In this document: piece by piece, positions 29,016 to 36,340 of the stretch
Position numbering within the stretch: the stretch's first letter is position 1
How the letters are laid out: each line of letters starts with the position of its first letter
From: a virus
Reading direction: 5' to 3' (one strand)
DNA: 37,059 nt
Virus record (IMG/VR): IMGVR_UViG_3300036045_000504
Location: 1 to 37,059 of that record
The notes under the pieces: model-generated
Told to the model about the DNA's origin: nothing
The model's database searches: none
What the model saw: the letters and a program-made list of their open reading frames with translations, nothing else
Translations under genes and position numbers: made by a program

Positions 29016-32000
29016 ATGCCGACGATGGATCAACTGCTGGCCGCCCCGCTCGTCGAGCCAGTGATCACCATGACGCTCGGCGGCCGGCGCGTGGACAGCC
29101 GGCGTATCATGACCGCAACGGTCAACGCGGCCTACGGGCAGGGTGTCAGCTCGGCGACGGTCGAGATCGCCGGCGACCTGCCGGTCGAGCCACGGCCCGA
29201 GACACCGATTAGCTGGAGCTGGGGGTATGAAGCTCCCGGCCTCGGCCGGCTCGAGCTCCCCGGCTTTACCGGCTACGTGGTGACGCCCGAGGACTCATCC
29301 TACCCGGACACCTGGCAGCTTCAGTGCGCCGACGTGCTGTGGAAGAGCACGCGCGAACAGCAGGATATTGCCACCAGCCCGCTCAACGACGTCACCGCAC
29401 AAGCGGCTATCCAGCAGATCCTGGCGACCTTCGGCGGCAATCCCCGTGCCCAGATCCCGGTGATTGGACGCCCGTCGAATCCCAGCACCGCGTGGCGCCT
29501 GGGGCTGCTCACGTCGGTCGCGTGGACCAACACCACGGCGTATGCCGCCATCCAAGACATCGCCGGCACGGCCGGGCTGTGGGCCTACGCGGACGCCGGC
29601 GGCACGGCGCGCCTCACCCCCATTGAGCGGCGTCCCAGCGGGGCGCCCGCGCGCGTGCTCACGCGCGGCGATGCCGCGGTGGGCGGGGCGCTCCTGGTGG
29701 ATGGCGCACCCGTCCGGCGTCAGGACGGCAACCAGGTGCGCAACGAGATCCGCGTCGAGGGTGCCGCCACCGGCGTCGAGGGCGCGCTGCTGTTCGATGT
29801 CTTCCGCGCGCCCCACGCGCTCTATGCCGGCGTCGTGGCCCGGCAATCGTTCGCGCTTAAACTCTTGGAGTATATCGCCGACGTGACGGCGGTTGCACAG
29901 CGCCTCGCCGGCGTCTACAACCGGGTTCCCAACACGGTCGAAGGGCGGCTGCGCGCCGACCCGCGCCTGCGAATCGGGCAGACCATCGGCATTCGCGATC
30001 CGGGCATCCGTTACACCGGCACCACGCTCTTCTTCCTCTACAGCCTGGTCACGACGCTCGACCGGCGCGCCGGGAAATTCGACCAGCGCATCGTGCTCGA
30101 CGGTGGCGTGGGATCATCGGGCTACTCGCTCCTCCCGCCGCCGGTGGCTGCCATCCGGGTCGAGATCGACCTCGAAACCCTCGACGGCGTGCCCGTCGCC
30201 GTCGTTTCCTGCGACGGCAGCGGCTCCTACGCGCCCGATGGGACGATTGAAAGCTCCGCCTGGTCCACCTCGACCAGCGTCGTGAGCGGGACGGCGACGA
30301 CGGCGACGGGACCGCGCGCGGTGTTTGTCTTCCCGCAGGCCAACTCGCCCGCCACCATCAGCCTCACCGTGACGAGCACGAACAGCAAGACCGACACGGC
30401 GACGATCACCCTGCCGCTGACCGGCGACCCCACTACCGTGCCGCAGCGCGAGGCCCTGATCGTCGCTGGCGGCAGCATCGTGAGCGCCACCGGCGACGGC
30501 GGGCAGACCTGGCGCGACGAGGTGCAGACCACGACGCTGGCCGCCCAGGGGGCCGGCGTCTGGCCGGGCGCTCCTGCGACCGATGCCGCCACCTACGGCG
30601 CAACTTTCGCCAGCACCACCCAGGTGCGGCGCACCCGTGATCTGCTCGCCAGCGCCTCCGAGGCGCGCGGTGCGGCCACAACGGGTATCACGGCACTCTT
30701 CACCAACCCGCTCAATGCTATACGCCAGTGGCGCGCGCGCGGAACGGCGCTGGAACGCTCCCTCGACGGCGGTGCGACGTGGGGGAGCTGGGGCATGCTG
30801 CCGGCGTCCATCACCTGCATCGTCGAAGACCCCGCGCTCGCTAACAGCCTGATTGTCGCCGCCGGTGGCACCCTGTACAACACGTTCCGCCCGGATGGCA
30901 CCTCGCCCGGCACAAGCTGGGCGACGCTCTGGACCGCTCCCAGCGGCGCGACGATTCGGTGGGTCGCTCGGAGTGACGACGGGCAGGTGACGTGGGTCGC
31001 GCTGACCGGAAGTTTCAGCGGCTCGCCGCTGCGACGGATCGATGCGGCAGCGCCGGTAAGCGTGACCTTCCCGAGTGTGTCGCCAACCGTGAGCGAGATT
31101 CGGGGGGTGGCGCTCACCGACGCCTACGAGCCAGCCAGCCCGCGCGTCGTGGCCATCGACCAGGCGGGCCGCGTGTGGGTGGCCGATGCGCTCACCGGCG
31201 TGACACCGACCCAGGCAGGAACCCTGCCCGCCGGCACCGCACAGCACATCGAAGCCAGTCGCCTCGCCCCCGTTGCCTATGTCTCGGCCTTCGACAGCGA
31301 GGGCAGCGGGACGGGCGGGGTCTACAAAGCGATCCTCGGCGCGGGCACCAGTGGCGCAGCGGGGTGGCTTGGGCGGATGCGGGCACTGCCGAGCGGGGCG
31401 CAGGCGCACATGACGCGCCTGGCGACGGCTGGGGTGCCGGTGCCGGCGCGCTTCGTCCTCTTGCCGCGCGGGGCGAGCGGCGGTGCCGACCGCCTCTGGC
31501 GCTACGACCCCACCACCAACGCCTGGACGGCCATTGTGCCGCCGCAGTCAGGCTGGTACTGGGACAGTCTGGTTGTCAACCCATTTAATGTCCGCGAGTG
31601 GTTGCTAATTGGCAACAGCGACGCGAACGCATGGATCTACGGCACGACGGGACAGGATATCCGCCCGTCGAGTGGCACCGCGCCCGTCCTGTACGCTACC
31701 ACCGATGCCGGTCAAACATGGACCGGCATCGCCCTCTCCGGCGGTGATCTTGCCGCCGGCATTGGCGGCCGCATCACGATTGCTCGCGGTGCGTGCTGGC
31801 TTGTGACCGGCGGGTGGATCATCGCCGGCGGCTACTTCGATGCCCCCAACATCAACCGAGGCCGGATCTGGCGCGGCGCCGGCGCCACCGTGACCAGTGC
31901 GACGACGCACAGCACAGCTCTTCCGCTCGCCCCCATTGCCACCACGAACGGGCGCGCTATTGTGCTGCGCCTCACGAGTGGCTCAACCGCTGGCATGTTG

Positions 32001-32483
32001 GCGATCATCGAGACCGACAATAGCCTGACCGTACCAGCGGGGTCAAGCATTGGATCATCCATCGTGCACGACACCCTGCCGCCTACGCCCGGCGTTGTGA
32101 GCGCCGACAACGCGGGCAATCTGCGCGCCCGCACCGATGTGGCAAGTGGACAGCCACCCGTGGTGGCAACGGGCGCAGGCGGAGGAGGGATCGCCGGGGC
32201 AACCCACGGAGCCTACGCGCTCCAAACCGGCGGCGGGATCGCGCGCACCGCGGATGTGCTTGGCACGCCGGTTGTCACCACGGTTGCGAACCCCGGCTCG
32301 ACCTATAGCGCGATCCGCGCTGGGCAACGTGACCGGCAGATCGTCGCCGCACTCGACCGTGCCGCAACTGCGGTTGCCATTGGCTGGACGACGGACGGCG
32401 TGACCTGGCAGACGATCCTTGGGCCTGCGGGAATGACGGATGGCAACACCGCTCCCTGGATCGAGGTCATCGAGGAGGCATGA
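29016..32483 (+). CDS. Tail tip/hub protein with PKD-like and sialidase-like propeller domains
   Basis: 1155 aa. Residues 1-370 resemble a tail hub (late-control-D/gp27-like): MTLGGRRVDSRRIM, SSATVEIAGD, DVTAQAAIQQILATFGG, ADPRLRIGQTIGIRDPG. Residues about 375-470 look like a PKD/Ig-like domain (AVVSCDGSGSYAPDGTIESSAWS). Residues 480-1150 have Asp-box motifs of sialidase/BNR propellers: SLDGGATWGSW (about 582), TTDAGQTWTGI (about 896), TTDGVTWQTI (about 1125). Asp boxes are structural, and no catalytic Arg triad was identified, so receptor binding is as likely as hydrolysis. It should be the main host-recognition protein together with the next gene. Confidence 0.8.
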   Translation: MPTMDQLLAAPLVEPVITMTLGGRRVDSRRIMTATVNAAYGQGVSSATVEIAGDLPVEPRPETPISWSWGYEAPGLGRLELPGFTGYVVTPEDSSYPDTWQLQCADVLWKSTREQQDIATSPLNDVTAQAAIQQILATFGGNPRAQIPVIGRPSNPSTAWRLGLLTSVAWTNTTAYAAIQDIAGTAGLWAYADAGGTARLTPIERRPSGAPARVLTRGDAAVGGALLVDGAPVRRQDGNQVRNEIRVEGAATGVEGALLFDVFRAPHALYAGVVARQSFALKLLEYIADVTAVAQRLAGVYNRVPNTVEGRLRADPRLRIGQTIGIRDPGIRYTGTTLFFLYSLVTTLDRRAGKFDQRIVLDGGVGSSGYSLLPPPVAAIRVEIDLETLDGVPVAVVSCDGSGSYAPDGTIESSAWSTSTSVVSGTATTATGPRAVFVFPQANSPATISLTVTSTNSKTDTATITLPLTGDPTTVPQREALIVAGGSIVSATGDGGQTWRDEVQTTTLAAQGAGVWPGAPATDAATYGATFASTTQVRRTRDLLASASEARGAATTGITALFTNPLNAIRQWRARGTALERSLDGGATWGSWGMLPASITCIVEDPALANSLIVAAGGTLYNTFRPDGTSPGTSWATLWTAPSGATIRWVARSDDGQVTWVALTGSFSGSPLRRIDAAAPVSVTFPSVSPTVSEIRGVALTDAYEPASPRVVAIDQAGRVWVADALTGVTPTQAGTLPAGTAQHIEASRLAPVAYVSAFDSEGSGTGGVYKAILGAGTSGAAGWLGRMRALPSGAQAHMTRLATAGVPVPARFVLLPRGASGGADRLWRYDPTTNAWTAIVPPQSGWYWDSLVVNPFNVREWLLIGNSDANAWIYGTTGQDIRPSSGTAPVLYATTDAGQTWTGIALSGGDLAAGIGGRITIARGACWLVTGGWIIAGGYFDAPNINRGRIWRGAGATVTSATTHSTALPLAPIATTNGRAIVLRLTSGSTAGMLAIIETDNSLTVPAGSSIGSSIVHDTLPPTPGVVSADNAGNLRARTDVASGQPPVVATGAGGGGIAGATHGAYALQTGGGIARTADVLGTPVVTTVANPGSTYSAIRAGQRDRQIVAALDRAATAVAIGWTTDGVTWQTILGPAGMTDGNTAPWIEVIEEA

Positions 32484-33379
32484 TGACAGGTGTCAGCACG
32501 ACCCTCGCACGAATCATTGAGGACGCGCTCGCCAAACTCAACCTGCCCGCCCAGCAGGTGGTCGGACAACTCGCCGGTCGGCAACTCCCCCCGGCCGGTG
32601 CGGGCGTGCCCTACGCAGGAGCCGCCCACACGCACCCGCTGGGCGACCTGACCCAGAGCGGAGCTGCCTCCGGTCAGGTGCCGCAATGGAATGGCACGGC
32701 CTGGGTGCCAGCCACGGTGAGCGGCGGCGGGGGCGGCCCCCCGAGCGGGGCGGCCGGCGGCGATCTCGGCGGGACCTACCCGAATCCCAGCGTCGTCGCC
32801 ATCCAGAGCCGCGCGGTGCAGAACGTTGCGCCGAGTGCCGGGCAGGTGCTCGTGTGGAGCAGCGCCAACAGTCGCTGGGAGCCGGGCGCGCGCGGGGTGG
32901 TGCGGGCCACGCGCGGCACGTCGAGCGTGGGCGGCTCGACGGAGGCGATGAGCGCATGGGCGGTCTACCTCACCCGCCTCCAGGCGGGCGCATCCGACGG
33001 CCTGATCGCGTCAGTCTCGGCCGCCCTGGCCGGCAACAGCAGTAACGTGTTTGGGTTTGGCGCGGCCTGCTATAGCGATGTGAGTGGCGCACCCGGCGAC
33101 CTCCTGAGCTTGTTGCCGGTCACGCAGGCGTTCGATGCCTATCTCACCACGACGCGCCGCTGGCTCACGCTGCCGCTCGGAGTCCCAACGACTGCCGGAG
33201 CGTACTACTGGGTCGGGGTCTTCCGGCGCGACGGCAACGCCGGATCGCCGACCATCGCCTATACCGCCACTGGGAGCGACGAGCGCGCGACGTCATCGAG
33301 CGCATGGCTCACCGACAGCCCCACGCTCGCAGCACCGAACCGCACCTACTCCATCACAGCGACGTTTCTGGAGGGGTAG
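32480..33379 (+). CDS. Tail fibre protein
   Basis: 299 aa. Contains hallmark fibre repeats: GAAHTHPLGDLTQSGA, GQVPQWNGTAWVPATV, GGDLGGTYPNPSVVAIQ and a second GQVLVWSSANSRWEP. A Gly-rich linker separates these from a C-terminal beta domain (TRLQAGASDGLIASVSAALAG; GAYYWVGVFRRDGN). The amino end is helical (TTLARIIEDALAKLNL) and probably attaches to the tip. ATG 32480 overlaps the stop of the previous gene (ATGATGA). Confidence 0.82.
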   Translation: MMTGVSTTLARIIEDALAKLNLPAQQVVGQLAGRQLPPAGAGVPYAGAAHTHPLGDLTQSGAASGQVPQWNGTAWVPATVSGGGGGPPSGAAGGDLGGTYPNPSVVAIQSRAVQNVAPSAGQVLVWSSANSRWEPGARGVVRATRGTSSVGGSTEAMSAWAVYLTRLQAGASDGLIASVSAALAGNSSNVFGFGAACYSDVSGAPGDLLSLLPVTQAFDAYLTTTRRWLTLPLGVPTTAGAYYWVGVFRRDGNAGSPTIAYTATGSDERATSSSAWLTDSPTLAAPNRTYSITATFLEG

Positions 33380-33382
33380 CAC

Positions 33383-33418
33383 ATGCCCACCGCCATGCCG
33401 CTGGAGGTACTTCCATGA
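33383..33418 (+). CDS. Possible 11-codon coupled leader peptide
   Basis: ATG at 33383 encodes MPTAMPLEVLP and its TGA (33416-33418) overlaps the ATG of the next gene at 33415. GGAGGGG at 33370-33376 precedes it, while the next gene has its own GGAGG at 33402-33406 inside this frame. It may be a coupling leader or chance. Confidence 0.3.
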   Translation: MPTAMPLEVLP

Positions 33419-33822
33419 TCCGCGCCGTGTTGCTGGCTCTGCTTGCGCTCCTCCTCACGCTCGCCCTGACCTGCTGGACGCTGTGGACGCTCCTCCCCGC
33501 CCACGCCGTAACCGGCGATCCGCCCCGGCCCACCACCCACCTCAGCGTGCACTGGGACGGCCCGCGCCTCGCCGTCGCCTGGTTCGGCCCACCCGACGCC
33601 CGCCTCATCTGGCAGCACGACGGATTGACCATGGTCTACCCGATGCCCGGCACACTGACCATCCCCGCCGGCCCGCCGCCGTGGGACGATGCGGCGCTGG
33701 CCGATCCGGGCGATACGCTGACGGTCGTTGACGGAGACGGGCGCGCGCTGGCGCGGGTGGTGGTGGGGGTGCGTCCGGTGGTGCGGGCGTGGTTGCCGCT
33801 GATTGCAGGAAGTTCCCCATAA
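33415..33822 (+). CDS. Membrane-anchored or exported protein, 135 aa
   Basis: The N-terminus (MIRAVLLALLALLLTLALTCWTLWTLL) is a hydrophobic anchor or signal peptide without a clear cleavage site; a Cys19 lacks a full lipobox. The outer part is beta-rich with PPRPTTHLSVHWDGPRLAVAWFG and ends with a hydrophobic stretch (VVVGVRPVVRAWLPLIAG). Last gene of the late operon, just before the terminator. Could be a lysogenic-conversion or exclusion protein, or a virion/lysis accessory; not recognised. Confidence 0.7.
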   Translation: MIRAVLLALLALLLTLALTCWTLWTLLPAHAVTGDPPRPTTHLSVHWDGPRLAVAWFGPPDARLIWQHDGLTMVYPMPGTLTIPAGPPPWDDAALADPGDTLTVVDGDGRALARVVVGVRPVVRAWLPLIAGSSP

Positions 33823-33859
33823 AAACACCCGCGTTCTCGCTCGGAGAACGCGGGTGTTT
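33823..33859. terminator. Strong bidirectional terminator
   Basis: A 16-base perfect stem (AAACACCCGCGTTCTC at 33823-33838 with 33844-33859) and 5-base loop lie between the convergent late operon and leftward operon. On the minus strand it is followed by further T (complement of 33821-33822), and on the plus strand the arm itself ends in TTT. Confidence 0.88.
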
Positions 33860-33874
33860 GCGCGCAGAGGGGAC

Positions 33875-34222
33875 TCACCCCTCCAGTGTGTCAATTGGCC
33901 CGCCCTCGCCCGAGGGCGGGCCTGATTCGGTCGCTGCCGGCAGCACGAGCGCCAGGCCGTAGGCAATGCCGAGCAGGGCGTCGCGCAGCACGCCGTCCGG
34001 GAGCGCGTCCGCTTGCGCGCGGAGCCACGGCACGACGAGCGCCAACTCGTCCTCCTCCAGGCTGACGAGCTGCACCTCACCGACGATGATGGCGAGCTGG
34101 AGCGCGAGTGCGCTCCCCTGCCCGGCGTACGGCCCACTGACGGCTATGTGGCCGTGGTAGGCGGCGATCTCGCGCAGGAGTGCCGCCTCTGCCGGCGTCA
34201 GGTTCTGATTTTTGCGTGGCAC
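33875..34222 (-). CDS. Hypothetical protein, 115 aa
   Basis: Unrecognised. NLTPAEAALLREIAAYHGHIAV looks like a small helix-turn unit, followed by hydrophobic helices (GSALALQLAIIVGEVQLVSL; LRDALLGIAYGLALVLPAA) and an acidic tail. GTG at 34222 overlaps the upstream stop (TAGTG). The long frame reaching to 34567 covers the neighbouring gene and promoter and is rejected. Last gene before the terminator. Confidence 0.65.
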   Translation of the reverse strand: MPRKNQNLTPAEAALLREIAAYHGHIAVSGPYAGQGSALALQLAIIVGEVQLVSLEEDELALVVPWLRAQADALPDGVLRDALLGIAYGLALVLPAATESGPPSGEGGPIDTLEG

Positions 34223-34518
34223 TACGACCGCACCCGAATGTCGGCGCGGTCGCGTCCGTCGCGGAGTGTGCGTGTCCGCACGCTCACCACCTCGAATGCG
34301 CCGAGCGCATGCGCCGCGACATCGTTGGTTGTACCGAGCCAGCCCTCGGTGCGCTCCTCGCCGCTCAGGTTCGTTCGCCCTGGCCGCGTATCGACCGAGA
34401 TCGACTCGTGGCCGGTGCGAATGTTTGTGTGCTGGACTGGGTAGATGACCTGACCCGGTCGCAGTTCCGCGATCCGCTCCATCGCCTGCCAGTCGCCGTA
34501 GATCGTGAGGGTTTTCAT
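34222..34518 (-). CDS. Hypothetical protein, 98 aa, under a palindromic promoter
   Basis: Unrecognised; begins MKTLTIYGDWQAMERIAEL and continues with RPGQVIYPVQHTNI and beta-like VVSVRTRTLRDGRDRADIRV. AAGGAG on the minus strand (complement of 34526-34531) is the RBS for ATG 34518 and itself lies within a 22-base inverted repeat. First gene from the promoter at 34558-34585. Confidence 0.7.
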   Translation of the reverse strand: MKTLTIYGDWQAMERIAELRPGQVIYPVQHTNIRTGHESISVDTRPGRTNLSGEERTEGWLGTTNDVAAHALGAFEVVSVRTRTLRDGRDRADIRVRS

Positions 34519-34524
34519 GGGTTC

Positions 34525-34590
34525 GCTCCTTGACAACTATATAGTTCCGATATGTTGAGTATACCACAAACTATATAGTTGTCAAGGAGC
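34525..34590 (-). promoter_or_regulatory. Promoter embedded in a 22-base perfect inverted repeat
   Basis: Positions 34525-34546 and 34569-34590 are exact reverse complements (22 bases each). On the minus strand TTGACA (34580-34585), 16 bases, TATACT (34558-34563) is a near-consensus promoter. Each arm contains the self-complementary AACTATATAGTT (34535-34546 and 34569-34580), so there are two identical operator-like sites, one over the spacer next to the -35 and one over the transcription start and leader. The left arm ends in the RBS of the gene at 34518. Confidence 0.8.
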
Positions 34591-34607
34591 AATCTGCATT
34601 ATGTGGC

Positions 34608-35129
34608 CTAGTACAGCTTCGCGACAATCCCGCCCAGCCGGACAACCGCCGGCCAGCGCACCTCGGCGGGGAGCGACGAACTGGCGTCGCGTGCGCCGTT
34701 GACGTTGAGGCGCACGCCGCCGACGTTGACCATGACCAGATACCCATCGAGCGTCTCGGCCAGACGCAACTCATTGCCGACGACCTGCGGCGCGAGACGC
34801 AGCGGGGCGCTCGGATCGGGGCGCGTGGCCTGGTAGGCGTCGTAGATGCCGCGCCCGATCCGGATCGTATAGGTTGGCTCATGCCGTCCGGCTTCGGCCC
34901 GGATCTGGAGGTAGACCGTGGTGGCGGCAGGACGACCACCGCGCGCCGTGGACGATCTCAAGCGTCTGGTGGCTGGCCTTCTCTGCTCGCGCTCCGCCGC
35001 ATCCGCATAGCTGCGGACGAGCAGCGCGATTCGCTCCAGCTCGGCAGCCAGCGCGCGGTACTGCGCGGGCGTCCGGGCGGCGACGATGAGCGCCTTGAGC
35101 GCGGCGGAGGCGGCGGAGTCGTCGGTCAT
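34608..35129 (-). CDS. Hypothetical protein, 173 aa
   Basis: Unrecognised. Helical N-terminus (AALKALIVAARTPAQYRALAAELERIALLVRSYADAAERE), a basic patch with a GGRP motif (SSTARGGRPAATT), and a beta-rich C-terminus (TYTIRIGRGIYDAYQ; ETLDGYLVMVNVGGVRLNV). Its ATG overlaps the stop of the preceding gene (ATGA at 35126-35129), so the two are coupled. Confidence 0.7.
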   Translation of the reverse strand: MTDDSAASAALKALIVAARTPAQYRALAAELERIALLVRSYADAAEREQRRPATRRLRSSTARGGRPAATTVYLQIRAEAGRHEPTYTIRIGRGIYDAYQATRPDPSAPLRLAPQVVGNELRLAETLDGYLVMVNVGGVRLNVNGARDASSSLPAEVRWPAVVRLGGIVAKLY

Positions 35130-35335
35130 GGCTCAAGGTCGCGCAACGCTGCTTGGAGGCAGCGGATGGCAATGTCGCGTTCGCTTTCGGTGAGCCGCGC
35201 GCGATTGGAAGTGCGCGCGGTGAGCTGCTGCATCTTATAGGCGGCCTGGACGATGTTGCCAGGCCTGCCGCCGAGCTTGCCGGCCTCCGCGCCGCCAGAG
35301 ACGCCAGCGCCGGGCTTAGGGCCGCGTGGTGACAT
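35126..35335 (-). CDS. Small basic protein with GGRP motif, 69 aa
   Basis: N-terminal basic Gly/Pro-rich tail (MSPRGPKPGAGVSGGAEAG then KLGGRP) and a helical end (LTESERDIAIRCLQAALRDL). The GRP core with basic surroundings recalls AT-hooks, so minor-groove DNA binding is possible. AAAAGGAG precedes the ATG on the minus strand, right after a strong hairpin (35348-35387). Confidence 0.6.
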   Translation of the reverse strand: MSPRGPKPGAGVSGGAEAGKLGGRPGNIVQAAYKMQQLTARTSNRARLTESERDIAIRCLQAALRDLEP

Positions 35336-35347
35336 GGCTCTCCTTTT

Positions 35348-35387
35348 CCTGGCGTGGCGGCGGAAGTGTTCCCGCCGCCACGCCAGG
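35348..35387 (-). other. Intercistronic 16-base stem-loop
   Basis: CCTGGCGTGGCGGCGG (35348-35363) pairs perfectly with 35372-35387; loop of eight bases. It sits between two leftward genes and, on their strand, is followed by AAAAGGAG rather than T residues. Same plan as the early-operon hairpins. Confidence 0.7.
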
Positions 35388-35391
35388 TTGT

Positions 35392-35649
35392 CTAATCCTC
35401 GTCCGCGAGTCTCAGCGGGGCGATCTGATAATACGCAACGATTGCCGCGTCCGTATCAAACAGCCGCTCCAGCGCGTCCGGCGCGATCACGCCGTCAATC
35501 GTCCACTCTTCCGTGCCGTCCTGGTTGTACCCGACGAACTCCGCGCCATGCTCCGGATGGAGCGGCGTATACACCGCTCCATGGGCGAGATCTGTCTCCG
35601 GCTTTTTCGTGAATGCGTACATTGCGGTCTGGACAATTGTGCGGGTCAT
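35392..35649 (-). CDS. Hypothetical acidic protein, 85 aa
   Basis: Unrecognised. Begins MTRTIVQTAMYAFTKKPET and contains AEFVGYNQDGTEEWTIDGVIAPDALERLF, ending acidic (LRLADED). AAGGAG on the minus strand precedes ATG 35649. First gene downstream of the promoter at 35689-35716. Confidence 0.7.
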   Translation of the reverse strand: MTRTIVQTAMYAFTKKPETDLAHGAVYTPLHPEHGAEFVGYNQDGTEEWTIDGVIAPDALERLFDTDAAIVAYYQIAPLRLADED

Positions 35650-35688
35650 TGCCGTGCTCCTTGCTAAGTAACTGCTTTACCTAAAACC

Positions 35689-35731
35689 AGTATACCACCA
35701 AAACAGCTTGTGTCAATAGCTGTTTTGGTGG
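35689..35731 (-). promoter_or_regulatory. Second leftward promoter within a palindrome
   Basis: On the minus strand TTGACA (35711-35716), 16 bases, TATACT (35689-35694). CCACCAAAACAGCT (35695-35708) and AGCTGTTTTGGTGG (35718-35731) form a perfect 14-base inverted repeat whose 9-base centre holds the -35 box. The half-site differs from the other palindromes in the window. Confidence 0.8.
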
Positions 35732-35744
35732 GATGAACGGATTG

Positions 35745-36023
35745 TCAGAGGACTTCGCCGTTCCACTCCGACGCCGGCGGCGCGTCCGCTCCAATCCCAC
35801 GCTCGCGTTCATACGCGAGCCACTCGGCAGCAATCCGCTCGCCGAGCCAGCGCACCGCGAGCGCCTCGACCGAGCAACCTTCGGCAGCGGCGAGCGCGCC
35901 GAGCTGCGTCATCGCGTCCGCGCCGACATCGGCGCGGACGCCCGTGGCGGGGCGTCCGCCCGCCTTGCCGTTGGTGGCGGACGCAGCGTTGTTCCAGCCG
36001 CTGCGCCGCTTGGTCACTTCCAT
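35745..36023 (-). CDS. Small protein with GGRP motif, 92 aa
   Basis: Basic N-terminus (MEVTKRRSGWNNAASATNG, KAGGRP) followed by a helical core (MTQLGALAAAEGCSVEALAVRWLGERIAAEWLAYERERG). The core could be a small DNA-binding helical unit; the GGRP motif is shared with the two preceding leftward genes. Starts 10 bases inside the end of the gene at 36014-36340, with GAGG as RBS. Confidence 0.65.
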   Translation of the reverse strand: MEVTKRRSGWNNAASATNGKAGGRPATGVRADVGADAMTQLGALAAAEGCSVEALAVRWLGERIAAEWLAYERERGIGADAPPASEWNGEVL

Positions 36024-36340
36024 ACCTCATCAAGCAGGCCGGTTTCAGGATACCGCTCGGCCAATCCTGCTTTGAACCCGTCGATCTGCTCCTGAATAGC
36101 CGTTGGTAGCTGTCGGCCAGCGTGGAACGACCATCCAAACTCCTCCGAAAGCACCGTCTTCGTGCGACCGTCTTGCGAAAACGTAATGGTGATGTGTCCG
36201 GCGGCGTTGTGCCGCCGGAAATCCTCAACCACGATACGCAAGACCGGCATCTGGCGCAGCGCCGCAGCAATCCCCGCCTGGTCAACCCCAAGCTGCTCGC
36301 TCATCGTACGATATCCCGCCACAGTTGAGATTGCCATCAT
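36014..36340 (-). CDS. Hypothetical protein, 108 aa
   Basis: Unrecognised; alpha/beta with VLRIVVEDFRRHNAAGHITITFSQDGR as a likely strand-rich centre and EEFGWSFHAGRQLPTAIQEQIDGFKAGLAERYPE as the end. ATGATG at the start (36340 or 36337). Its start overlaps the HAD gene stop (ATGA), so it is coupled to it. Confidence 0.7.
   Translation of the reverse strand: MMAISTVAGYRTMSEQLGVDQAGIAAALRQMPVLRIVVEDFRRHNAAGHITITFSQDGRTKTVLSEEFGWSFHAGRQLPTAIQEQIDGFKAGLAERYPETGLLDEVWK

Noticed and set aside
33875-34567. Single 230-aa leftward protein instead of two genes
   Set aside because: The upstream part reads the promoter palindrome and gene 34222-34518 in another frame and is His/Arg low complexity; a GTG at the TAGTG overlap gives a cleaner start.
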